DNA from: Pseudocoprococcus catus
GTDB lineage: Bacteria; Bacillota; Clostridia; Lachnospirales; Lachnospiraceae
Assembly: GCF_019734885.1 (NCBI RefSeq)
Contig: NZ_JAAXCM010000029.1
Span: 62,001 to 126,000, forward strand
Reading direction: 5' to 3'
Length of the DNA: 64,000 nucleotides
This document shows, one piece after another, positions 55,021 to 63,301 of this stretch. Each line of letters opens with the position of its first letter. Position 1 is the stretch's first letter. Made by a program: the position numbers and the translations under genes. The notes beneath the pieces are model-generated. The model searched no databases. It worked only from the letters and a program-made list of their open reading frames with translations, and had not been told where the DNA came from.

Positions 55021-55075
55021 GACCAAATTCACATCCATTGATTATATATGACCAAATTCACATCCATTGATTATA
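55021..55075. repeat. Tandem duplication with a 29-bp period
   Basis: A 26-base block starting GACCAAATTCACATCC is present twice, at 55021-55046 and 55050-55075, without mismatch. The second copy supplies the -35 box of the promoter at 55067-55095. Confidence 0.92.
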
Positions 55076-55095
55076 ATGCGTAATTGTGCTACTAT
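55067..55095 (+). promoter_or_regulatory. Promoter of the aminopeptidase gene
   Basis: TTGATT, 17-base spacer, TACTAT, about 55 bases before the start codon. Confidence 0.65.
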
Positions 55096-55149
55096 AAGGA
55101 GTGGAAAATTTCCTATATTATAATTTTAAATGAAGAATGGAGAATGAAT

Positions 55150-56451
55150 ATGCAGACATTACCAAAAGAAGTTGAACAGCTCTTTCACTACCTGCAGAAC
55201 GGCACATCCGCTTTTCATGTGATTGCCCATACCAAGCAGGTTCTGACAGAAGCCGGATTTACAGAATTACATATAAAAGACAACTGGACACTGACAAAGG
55301 GCAGCCGTTATTTCTGCAGTCCTTTTGACACAACCCTCTACGCTTTTACAATCGGTGAATCCTGTGACCTTTCCAATGGTATTCACATTGCCGGTGCCCA
55401 CACAGATTTCCCGGCCATCAAAATTAAGCCAAATCCGGAAATTTTTTCCCATGGCTACATGCAGCTGAATACAGAAGTATACGGCGGTCCTATTTTAAAT
55501 ACATTCTTCGACAGACCGTTATCCCTTGCCGGAAAAGTTGTCACAAAGGGTGACCGTTATGATCGTCCGGTCAGCCATCTTGTGGATCTGAAACGTCCCG
55601 CTGTTTATCTGCCGAATCTGGCTATTCATATGAATCGCGCCATCAACGAAAACGGTGCTCCTATCGACAACCAGAAGCATCTGCTGCCTATCCTCGGCAC
55701 ACTGAATGAATATCTGAACAAAGATACAACTTTCATGGATCTGCTTGCCAAAGAAATCGGTGTGGATGCCAAAAATATTCTTGATTATGATCTTTGCATG
55801 TACAATCTTGATCAGCCTGAACTGGTTGGTTTCACAGAAGAATTTATCTCCGCACCAAGACTGGATGATATCACTTCTGTATGCGCTCTGATTCACGGTC
55901 TTGTTGAAAGTAAGAACTCTGACCGCGTTAACCTTGTCTGCTTATTCGATAACGAGGAAATCGGAAGTCTCAGCAAACAGGGTGCTGATTCCACACTGCC
56001 TTCTGTTATCATCGGTAAGATCTGGCAGGCTTTCGGCAAAAATCAGATTAACTGTATGTCCGATATCTCAGACGGCCTGATGCTTTCTGTTGATGTCGCT
56101 CACGCATACCATCCGAATTATCCAGGCACTCAGGATATCACCAACTATCCCATCATGAACGGCGGATTTATTCTGAAAACAGCCAGCAACCAGTCTTATA
56201 CATGGGATTGTGAGAGCATGGCTTCCCTCATTGCACTGTGCCAGCAGGAAAACATTCCTTATCAGCGCTTTGCAAAACACTCCAACACAAAGGGCGGCGG
56301 CACTATCGGTTCCATCATCTCTTCCCATCTGCCAATGCGCACCGCAGATATCGGTGTCGGACTTCTGGCCATGCACTCAAGCCGGGAAATGATGGGCAAA
56401 GACGACCAGATCGGTTTGACGCACTTTGCTAAGGCATTTTTCGAAAACTAA
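55150..56451 (+). CDS. M18-family aminopeptidase
   Basis: 433 residues. Metal-site and family blocks in order: GAHTDFPAIKIKP, the DDITSV segment, FDNEEIGSLSKQGAD, DVAHAYHPN and KGGGTIGSII. M18 enzymes are dodecameric cytosolic metallopeptidases that release N-terminal residues, often acidic ones. The ATG at 55150 has GGAG at 7 bases; an ATG two codons earlier sits too close. It fits with the peptide importer encoded nearby, though not in one operon. Confidence 0.93.
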   Translation: MQTLPKEVEQLFHYLQNGTSAFHVIAHTKQVLTEAGFTELHIKDNWTLTKGSRYFCSPFDTTLYAFTIGESCDLSNGIHIAGAHTDFPAIKIKPNPEIFSHGYMQLNTEVYGGPILNTFFDRPLSLAGKVVTKGDRYDRPVSHLVDLKRPAVYLPNLAIHMNRAINENGAPIDNQKHLLPILGTLNEYLNKDTTFMDLLAKEIGVDAKNILDYDLCMYNLDQPELVGFTEEFISAPRLDDITSVCALIHGLVESKNSDRVNLVCLFDNEEIGSLSKQGADSTLPSVIIGKIWQAFGKNQINCMSDISDGLMLSVDVAHAYHPNYPGTQDITNYPIMNGGFILKTASNQSYTWDCESMASLIALCQQENIPYQRFAKHSNTKGGGTIGSIISSHLPMRTADIGVGLLAMHSSREMMGKDDQIGLTHFAKAFFEN

Positions 56452-56469
56452 AAATATCCTATGGTACAA

Positions 56470-56505
56470 CAAAAGCTGGCAGCTCTTAAAAACTGGCAGC
56501 TTTTG
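56470..56505 (+). terminator. Terminator of the aminopeptidase gene
   Basis: CAAAAGCTGGCAG pairs with CTGGCAGCTTTTG with one mismatch; a T4 run lies within the right arm, followed by GTTGTG. Confidence 0.75.
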
Positions 56506-56525
56506 TTGTGTCATTTAATTTTTTT

Positions 56526-56604
56526 TAACTGTTCAGAGCTAACCTCCAAAATGCTACGCATTTTATACCTGTTTTTTGAAATTTTGCTTGGCTCTGAACA
56601 GTTA
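56526..56604. repeat. MITE-like inverted-repeat element, copy 1
   Basis: 79 bp with perfect 14-base ends TAACTGTTCAGAGC and the complement. The interior contains CCTCCAAAATG and ATACCTGTTTT. The reverse complement of this element, with about 55 extra bases in the middle, is found at 61137-61276. Confidence 0.8.
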
Positions 56605-56611
56605 CAAATTT

Positions 56612-57874
56612 TTATTTTACGCCGAGGAGGTCGCACAGGGACAATACATAAATCTGTCCTGCATTGACAACGTCTTCGATGTCTACATTTTCGTTTGGTG
56701 CATGGATGCCTTCTGTGTTGGATGGGCCATACTGAATGGTTGGTACGCCCTTGAGACGGTATTCTCTTGCGTCGCTGCAAGCCCACTGCCATGCCGGATA
56801 TACAGTAATGCCCCAGATGGCCTCTGCATTCTTCTTGATGGCCTGTACGATATCTGAATCATCGCGGGTAACATTGGCTTCACTCTTCCAAATGAGTTCA
56901 TATTCAACGCCTTCCACACCTGCAGCTTTGATCATCTCTTTGACTGTGTTCTCAATTTCTTCATGATCCACGCCATAAGGCAGACGGCAGTCGATGGTTG
57001 CTTCGCAGTAATCCGGAACCATATTAGGACGTGTGCCGCCGGAAATCAGGCCTACATTGGCTGATACATGGTTAATAACATTGCCGATGCCCTTCATGTC
57101 CAGTTCTTTTTCTGCAACCATCTGTGAATTAGCCAGAGACTGTAAAAGATCTTTCGGATAATGACCTTCAATCTTTGTCAGCATTTCGATATTTGCCAGA
57201 ACTTTGTTTAATTTCAGGATCGCATTGTCACCCTTGTAATTGCCAAGGCTTCCATGAGCAGACTTGCCGGTGGATTTGAAGACAATATGCAGGTTGCCTT
57301 TCTGTCCGGATTCAATGGTCCAGTTGGTTGTCGGTTCCGCAATAATGGCTGCATTGGCTCCTTCAGCGTAGCCCTGTTCACAAAGCCATGTTGTCCCGTA
57401 TTCACTGCCGCTCTCTTCATCAGAAACAATATGAAGACGGATATTGCCTTTCAAGTCTGCCCCTGAATCTTTCAATACTTTCATGGCAAACAAAAGACCT
57501 GCCACACCGGCTTTCATATCAGAAGCACCGCGGCCAAGGATTCTCTTGTCTGTAATTTCACCACCAAATGGATCATAATCCCACTGGGAGCGATCGCCGG
57601 CAGGGACAACATCCACATGTCCGTTCAAAATCACACTGAAGCCCTCATCGCTGCCCATTTTGGCCAGTACATTCGGATGATCCGGATTGCAGGAAACCTC
57701 TTCATAGCTGATACCTGCATCAGACAGATATTTTTCTACAAAATCGATCACGTCTCTCTGTGTTCCCACAGGATTCTCACTTGGAATACGAATCAGGTCA
57801 GAAGCCAGTTTGACAAGATCATTACTTCTGCTTTTTGCCAGTTCCCAAACATCATTTCTTGTTACATTGCTCAT
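56612..57874 (-). CDS. M20-family metallopeptidase (ArgE/DapE type)
   Basis: 420 residues. Metal-binding blocks: NGHVDVVPAGD, GRGASDMKAGVAGL, SDEESGSEYGT, and a C-terminal QYGPSNTEGIHAPNE with the last histidine. Family members remove acyl groups from amino acids or split dipeptides. It lies 64 bases after the OppF-type ATPase gene and appears to be the last gene of the peptide-importer operon, so the imported substrate may be an acylated amino acid or dipeptide. Confidence 0.93.
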   Translation of the reverse strand: MSNVTRNDVWELAKSRSNDLVKLASDLIRIPSENPVGTQRDVIDFVEKYLSDAGISYEEVSCNPDHPNVLAKMGSDEGFSVILNGHVDVVPAGDRSQWDYDPFGGEITDKRILGRGASDMKAGVAGLLFAMKVLKDSGADLKGNIRLHIVSDEESGSEYGTTWLCEQGYAEGANAAIIAEPTTNWTIESGQKGNLHIVFKSTGKSAHGSLGNYKGDNAILKLNKVLANIEMLTKIEGHYPKDLLQSLANSQMVAEKELDMKGIGNVINHVSANVGLISGGTRPNMVPDYCEATIDCRLPYGVDHEEIENTVKEMIKAAGVEGVEYELIWKSEANVTRDDSDIVQAIKKNAEAIWGITVYPAWQWACSDAREYRLKGVPTIQYGPSNTEGIHAPNENVDIEDVVNAGQIYVLSLCDLLGVK

Positions 57875-57938
57875 TGATATTCATCCTCTTTTCATTTTCC
57901 CGCAGTTGCTCAAAATCTGATTTTGAAACTGCTGTATT

Positions 57939-58919
57939 TTACTCATATAAGAAACATGCAACCTGGTGGCCATCACCAGCGTCCTTTAACTTAGGGATTT
58001 CCTTTCTGCACCTATCCATGCAGTTCGGGCATCTGCCCGCTAACGGACATCCAATCTGATCGCCGATCGGGCTTGGAATATCACCTTTTAGGACAATACG
58101 TTCTTTTTTGGCAAAAGGTGAAACCGGCGGAATCGCGGACAATAATGCCTTCGTATACGGATGCAGCGGATTCTCATAAATGGCATCCGCTTCACATAAT
58201 TCTACAATTCTTCCCAGGTACATAATGGCAATTCTGTCACTGACATGCTTGATAACACCCAGGTCGTGGGAAATAAAGATATATGTCAGATTGTACTGCT
58301 GCTGCAGTCTGTTGAACAGATTCAGCACCTGTGCCTGAATGGATACGTCCAACGCAGAAACCGGCTCATCACAGACAATTACCTTCGGATTCATGGCCAA
58401 CGCTCTGGCCACATTGATACGCTGTCTTTGACCGCCTGAAAATTCATGCGGGAAACGGTGGACGTGCTGAATATCAAGACCAACCTCTCTCATCAGTTCC
58501 AGAACACGTTTTTCACGCTCATTTTTATCAGAAATCAGTTTATGCACGATCAGCGGTTCCTCGATCAATTTGCCGGCTGTCTTTCTCGGATCCAATGAAG
58601 AGTAAGGATCCTGGAAAACCATCTGGACATCCTTCTTGGCTTTCTTAAGTTCTGCCCCTTTCAGGGAAAAAAGGTCTTTGCCGTCAAAAGTCACAGAACC
58701 GGCGGTTGCCTTGTGCAGCTGGATCAATGTACGACCGAATGTTGATTTACCGCAACCGGATTCACCGATGACACCCAATGTCTCACCTTCATAAATATCT
58801 ACAGACACATCGTTTAACGCATGGAGAATCTGAGGTTTACCGCCAAGCTTTTTGCTTTTGATCTCAAATTCCTTGGTCAGATGCTCAATTTTCATCAAAA
58901 CTTTCTTTTCATTACTCAT
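57939..58919 (-). CDS. Oligopeptide/dipeptide ABC importer ATPase, OppF/DppF type
   Basis: 326 residues. Walker A GESGCGKSTFG, signature FSGGQRQRINVARALA, Walker B VIVCDEPVSALD, and the C-terminal extension with Cys residues (CPLAGRCPNCMDRC) typical of peptide-importer ATPases, which often hold an iron-sulphur cluster. Start overlaps the end of the DppD-type gene by 8 bases. Confidence 0.95.
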   Translation of the reverse strand: MSNEKKVLMKIEHLTKEFEIKSKKLGGKPQILHALNDVSVDIYEGETLGVIGESGCGKSTFGRTLIQLHKATAGSVTFDGKDLFSLKGAELKKAKKDVQMVFQDPYSSLDPRKTAGKLIEEPLIVHKLISDKNEREKRVLELMREVGLDIQHVHRFPHEFSGGQRQRINVARALAMNPKVIVCDEPVSALDVSIQAQVLNLFNRLQQQYNLTYIFISHDLGVIKHVSDRIAIMYLGRIVELCEADAIYENPLHPYTKALLSAIPPVSPFAKKERIVLKGDIPSPIGDQIGCPLAGRCPNCMDRCRKEIPKLKDAGDGHQVACFLYE

Positions 58920-59928
58920 CCTTTAAGCCCTCTCCTTTCTCCAGTTTATTGGTCAGATTCTGTCTGTGGCAGGCTACAAAATGTCCCGGTTCCACTTCAA
59001 CAAGAGGTGGTACAGACTGTGTACATGCTTCTGTCACATACGGACATCTGTTATAGAAATTACAGCATTTGCCTGTCAGACGGAGGTCAGGCGGTGTACC
59101 TGGAATAGTCTTTAATTCACCCTTAGATTCATCAGACAATTTCGGCATGGAATCCAGAAGTCCCCATGTATATGGATGACACGGATTACTGTAAAGTGTC
59201 TTTGTATCTGTAAATTCTACGGTATTGCCGGCATACATAACCATGACCTTATCACACATTTCCCATACAACACCCAGATTATGTGTAATCAGAAGAATGG
59301 CTGTATCCATGTTTCTCTGAAGATCTTTCAGAAGCTCCAGGACCTGTGCCTGAACTGTTACATCCAAAGCCGTTGTTGGTTCATCGGCAATGATCAGTTT
59401 CGGTTTGCAGCACACAGCCATGGCAATGATCACACGCTGACACATACCGCCTGAAAGTTCATAGGGATAAGAATTCATACGTTTCTCAGGTTCAGGAATA
59501 CCAACCTTATTCAGTGCCTCAACGGCCATCTTCCAGGCTTCATCTTTTGTCACATTCTGATGTGCCATGATCATCTCTGTCATCTGCTTGCCGATTTTGA
59601 AAACCGGATCAAGAGATGTCATCGGATCCTGGAAAACAACAGCGATATCCTTACCTCTGAAATCATTTAACTCTTTTTTGCTTAATGCCAGAACATCTTT
59701 GCCTTCAAATTCAATGGAACCTCCGACAATCTTGCCTGTTCTTGGCGGGAGAAGACGGATAATAGAGCTGGAAGTCACACTCTTACCGGAACCTGACTCA
59801 CCAACGATACCCATGGTCTCACCTTTTGCTATATTAAAACTTACACCATCTACCGCCTTCGCAACACCACTGGCCGTATAAAAGTAAGTCTTTAAATCTT
59901 TGACTGTCAATATATTTTCACTCATCAT
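58912..59928 (-). CDS. Oligopeptide/dipeptide ABC importer ATPase, OppD/DppD type
   Basis: 338 residues. Walker A GESGSGKSVTS (with the Ser-Val typical of OppD), signature LSGGMCQRVIIAMAVCC, Walker B LIIADEPTTALDVTVQAQ and the C-terminal CNFYNRCPYVTEAC cluster motif. The signature has LSGGMCQRV in place of the usual LSGGMRQRV. It forms a heterodimer with the OppF-type subunit. Confidence 0.95.
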   Translation of the reverse strand: MMSENILTVKDLKTYFYTASGVAKAVDGVSFNIAKGETMGIVGESGSGKSVTSSSIIRLLPPRTGKIVGGSIEFEGKDVLALSKKELNDFRGKDIAVVFQDPMTSLDPVFKIGKQMTEMIMAHQNVTKDEAWKMAVEALNKVGIPEPEKRMNSYPYELSGGMCQRVIIAMAVCCKPKLIIADEPTTALDVTVQAQVLELLKDLQRNMDTAILLITHNLGVVWEMCDKVMVMYAGNTVEFTDTKTLYSNPCHPYTWGLLDSMPKLSDESKGELKTIPGTPPDLRLTGKCCNFYNRCPYVTEACTQSVPPLVEVEPGHFVACHRQNLTNKLEKGEGLKDE

Positions 59929-59938
59929 ATCACCTCGA

Positions 59939-61126
59939 TCACTCGTATTGTGCTTTCATTTCACTGAATGCTTTCCGTACCGCTTCCATCTTAGAGGAAT
60001 CTGAAAGGATATCCACAGCAGTCATAGCCATGCCCTTCGCTGCAGCCTCAATGGCTCTGTATCCATCGGGACTTCCTGTTGCTTCCTCAAACTCCGGTGT
60101 ATGGACCCTAAGTCCCGGCCGAAGCCGAATATAAGCCTGTATGCCCGGAAGTGCATGGGTCACATTGCCCATGTCCGTGCAGCCAATCCCCTGCTCCTTT
60201 AGTCTCGGACACAGTTCTTCACCAAGGACTTTGAAATTCTCTGCCAGTGTATCCTCCAAAACAGGATTATTGCGAATATCCTCATAAGATAAATCAATCA
60301 TCTCATATTCAAAACGCGTTCCCGTAATGGATGCCACATTCTCGCAGATTTTGATAAAACGATGGAATAATTCCCATTTGTATTTCATACTGAATGAACG
60401 AATAGTAAACTCCGCAGAACAATGATCCGGTATAAAAATAGCCTGATCGCCGCCGTCACGGATAATGCCGAGAATCTTGCCTTTGTCTCCAAGCTCAAGA
60501 CGCGTGGCATTCACAATATTGAACAGTTCAAGAATAGGCGTCAATGCGCTGATCCCCTCTTCCGGCCATGTGGCTGCATGAGCTGTTTTCCCATAATAAT
60601 GCACACGGATATCTGTTCTTGAATAAGAAATATCGTTGACACATGTATCTGCGGAAGCATGAGTCAGCATGGCAAAATCAAGGCCTTCAAAAGCTCCGTT
60701 TTCCAGCATGGTGATCTTGCCTCCGCCGCCTTCCTCTGCAGGGGTCCCAAGAACTGTAATTTTGCCGCCTAACGTATCAATCACAGATTTCAAACCGATT
60801 CCCGCGCCGCAGGCAATGGCACACATCAAATTATGTCCGCAGGCATGCCCCATGCCCGGAAAAGCATCAAACTCACCAACAAAACCAACATTCAGTCCGG
60901 GTTTTCCGCTGTCGTAGACACCTCTGACACTTGTCTCAAGGCCTCCGACACCTGTTTCTACCTGAAAACCATACTTCATCAGAAGTTCAGACATGGCTTT
61001 GCAGGCTTTAAATTCATGGAAGCTGTATTCCGGATGATGCCAGAGATAATCTGAAAGTCCTGTCAGATCCGGCATAATCTCCTCTATTCTTTTTTGAACT
61101 GTCTGTTTATTTTCCATTTTATTCAT
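59939..61126 (-). CDS. M20D-family amidohydrolase (AbgB/hippurate-hydrolase type)
   Basis: 395 residues. Family motifs FVGEFDAFPGMGHACGHNLM near 90-110, GTPAEEGGGGK near 130, and a later YSRTDIRVHYYGKTAHAA. The group includes p-aminobenzoyl-glutamate and N-acyl-amino-acid hydrolases. It sits inside the peptide-importer operon, between the permease and ATPase genes, with a MITE-like element just upstream. Together with the M20 peptidase at the operon end it suggests that the importer feeds an N-acyl or conjugated amino acid substrate. Confidence 0.92.
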   Translation of the reverse strand: MNKMENKQTVQKRIEEIMPDLTGLSDYLWHHPEYSFHEFKACKAMSELLMKYGFQVETGVGGLETSVRGVYDSGKPGLNVGFVGEFDAFPGMGHACGHNLMCAIACGAGIGLKSVIDTLGGKITVLGTPAEEGGGGKITMLENGAFEGLDFAMLTHASADTCVNDISYSRTDIRVHYYGKTAHAATWPEEGISALTPILELFNIVNATRLELGDKGKILGIIRDGGDQAIFIPDHCSAEFTIRSFSMKYKWELFHRFIKICENVASITGTRFEYEMIDLSYEDIRNNPVLEDTLAENFKVLGEELCPRLKEQGIGCTDMGNVTHALPGIQAYIRLRPGLRVHTPEFEEATGSPDGYRAIEAAAKGMAMTAVDILSDSSKMEAVRKAFSEMKAQYE

Positions 61127-61136
61127 CCTTTATTTG

Positions 61137-61276
61137 TAACTGTTCAGAGCCAAGCAAAATCTCATAAAACAGGTATAAAATGCTTGCATTTTTAAGACTG
61201 TTTTTGAAATTTTATTTGGCGGATACGCCACACCGACGAAATGCGTCGCATTTTGGAGGTTGGCTCTGAATAGATA
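61137..61276. repeat. MITE-like inverted-repeat element, copy 2
   Basis: 140 bp, opposite orientation to copy 1 at 56526-56604. Left end is identical (TAACTGTTCAGAGC), right end has two changes. About 55 bases in the middle are not in copy 1. It lies inside the operon between the DppC-type permease and the amidohydrolase. Confidence 0.78.
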
Positions 61277-61319
61277 TCTTTATTCAAACTAGAGGTCTGC
61301 GAAGACCTTCGCAGCGCAA

Positions 61320-62234
61320 TTACTGTTTCATCTTAGGATCCAGTACGTCACGGATACCATCACCGAAAAGGTTAAAGCCAAGTACAGTGATTAAAATAAA
61401 TGCACCGGAGATTGTTGCTACAAATGGTGCCGTTGTCAGACTGCTCTTTCCTTCACGCAGGATGCTTCCCCATGAAGCTGTCGGTGCGGCAATACCAAGA
61501 CCAAGGAAACTCAATGCTGCCTCAGAGATAATCGCACTTGCTACATTTAATGTGGCATAAACGATGATCGGAGAAATTGCATTCGGGAGGATATGTGTAA
61601 ACAGAAGTCTTGTGTTGGAAACACCGATCACACGACAGGCATTGCAGTATTCTTCATTTTTAACAATATGGACTTCACCACGAACCACACGGGCAAAGCT
61701 TGGAATATTACCGATACCGATGGCGATGATAACATTGATCAGTCCCTGTCCGAGCACTGTCATCAGAATAATGGATAACAGTACAAATGGGAAGGAGAGA
61801 AAACCATCCATGATTCGCATGATCACAGAGTCTACAATACCGCCCATGAAACCTGCGATCAGACCAAGTAAAACACCGATCACACCACCGACTAATGTAC
61901 CGCCTGCTGCAACAATCAGAGAAACTCTGGCACCATAAATGACACGAGACAGCAGATCACGTCCAAACTGATCTGTTCCAAAAATATGACCTTCTGAAAA
62001 AGGTTTCAGAAACGCATCCAGCGGATGGATCTCATTTGGATCATAAGGTGCAAGGACAGGTGCAAAAACGGCAATAAATACCATAACAACGACAATGACA
62101 AGACCGATCATCGCTGTTTTGTTACGTTTTAACTTGTTCCATACATTATTGGCACGACGTTCTGTTTTGAGCATTTCTGCCTGAGCGTCCAGGCCGAGTG
62201 CATCTGCAGAAGTCGTTTTTGTTATATCTGCCAT
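61320..62234 (-). CDS. Peptide ABC importer permease, OppC/DppC type
   Basis: 304 residues. Long N-terminal cytoplasmic segment then a helix (AMIGLVIVVVMVFIAVFAPV), the OppC_N block FGTDQFGRDLLSRVIYGAR, five further helices and the coupling motif EEYCNACRVIGVSNTRLLFT. Starts one base after the stop of the DppB-type gene. Confidence 0.95.
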   Translation of the reverse strand: MADITKTTSADALGLDAQAEMLKTERRANNVWNKLKRNKTAMIGLVIVVVMVFIAVFAPVLAPYDPNEIHPLDAFLKPFSEGHIFGTDQFGRDLLSRVIYGARVSLIVAAGGTLVGGVIGVLLGLIAGFMGGIVDSVIMRIMDGFLSFPFVLLSIILMTVLGQGLINVIIAIGIGNIPSFARVVRGEVHIVKNEEYCNACRVIGVSNTRLLFTHILPNAISPIIVYATLNVASAIISEAALSFLGLGIAAPTASWGSILREGKSSLTTAPFVATISGAFILITVLGFNLFGDGIRDVLDPKMKQ

Positions 62235-63194
62235 TTAATTACCTCCCTTCGAATCGTAGCTGACACGTGGATTGATAATCATATAGACCACGTCCACCAG
62301 TAAATTGACAACGACAAAGACAACGGCAATGAAAAGGACCGTTCCCTGAATCAGCATATAATCCCGGTTATCGATGGCAGATACGATCATAGTACCCATA
62401 CCAGGCCATGAGAAGATACTCTCTGTCAAAATGGCACCTGTGAAGGCACTGGCCAGCTGAAGACCAAGAACTGTTACAATTGGAGGCAGCGCATTTTTTA
62501 ATGCATGCTTCCAGATAATACTGCTTTCTTTGATGCCACGGGCACGAAGTGCTTTGATGGAATCACTATGTATAACCTCCAGCATACTGGAGCGGGTTAT
62601 TCTGGCGAATGTTGCGGTAGGGATTGTTGCCAGACAGAAACATGGCAGTACCATATGGGAGATCACATCTCCGATACCTTTGCTCATAGAGCCCATGCCC
62701 AGGGCAGGCAGCCATCCAAGCTGTACTGAAAACAGGTTGACAAGCATCAGGCCCAGCCAGAAAATCGGCATAGACACGCCAACCAGCGCAAGAATCATAA
62801 AAATATAATCTAAAATGGAATACTGTTTTATTGCGGATAAAACACCAATGCCAACACCAATAAAAATAGCAATGACCAAACTGGTCAGAGTAATGACCAG
62901 CGTATTTGGAATTCTTTCTGCGATCAGACTTGTGACCGGACGATTATAGACATAAGATGTACCGAAATCACCATGAAGAATACCGATCATATAATCTGCA
63001 TACTGCTCAAGCTTGCTCTTATTTAATCCAAGCTTAATCTCCATCTCGGCAATATCCTGGGCGGAAGCCTGAGGACCGAGAATTGTACGTGCCGGATTAC
63101 CCGGAATCATTCGTGTCAAAACGAAAGTAATCGTAATAACAATGAGGAGTGTTGGAATACTTTGTAAAATACGTTTGAGAATTGTTTTTAACAC
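62235..63194 (-). CDS. Peptide ABC importer permease, OppB/DppB type
   Basis: 319 residues. N-terminal helix, the PGNPARTILGPQAS block, DFGTSYVYNRPVTSLIAERI, and the coupling motif IKALRARGIKESSIIWKHAL, with six helices in total. First permease of the importer, 107 bases after the binding-protein gene; a GC-rich hairpin lies between them. Confidence 0.95.
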   Translation of the reverse strand: MLKTILKRILQSIPTLLIVITITFVLTRMIPGNPARTILGPQASAQDIAEMEIKLGLNKSKLEQYADYMIGILHGDFGTSYVYNRPVTSLIAERIPNTLVITLTSLVIAIFIGVGIGVLSAIKQYSILDYIFMILALVGVSMPIFWLGLMLVNLFSVQLGWLPALGMGSMSKGIGDVISHMVLPCFCLATIPTATFARITRSSMLEVIHSDSIKALRARGIKESSIIWKHALKNALPPIVTVLGLQLASAFTGAILTESIFSWPGMGTMIVSAIDNRDYMLIQGTVLFIAVVFVVVNLLVDVVYMIINPRVSYDSKGGN

Positions 63195-63250
63195 TTACTT
63201 AATACACCACCATTTCATGTAAACTGCAAGAAATCCATTGTGGATTTCTT

Positions 63251-63280
63251 AAAAAGAGAGGCGCGAACTCGCCGCGCCCC
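63251..63280 (-). terminator. Attenuator-type hairpin after the binding-protein gene
   Basis: GGCGCG pairs with CGCGCC around 7 bases, followed on the minus strand by TCTCTTTTT. A second hairpin (AAGAAATCCA with its complement, 63228-63250) follows. This is a common way to make binding protein in excess over permease. Confidence 0.8.
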
Positions 63281-63301
63281 GCTTTCAAACACTCATTAAT
63301 A

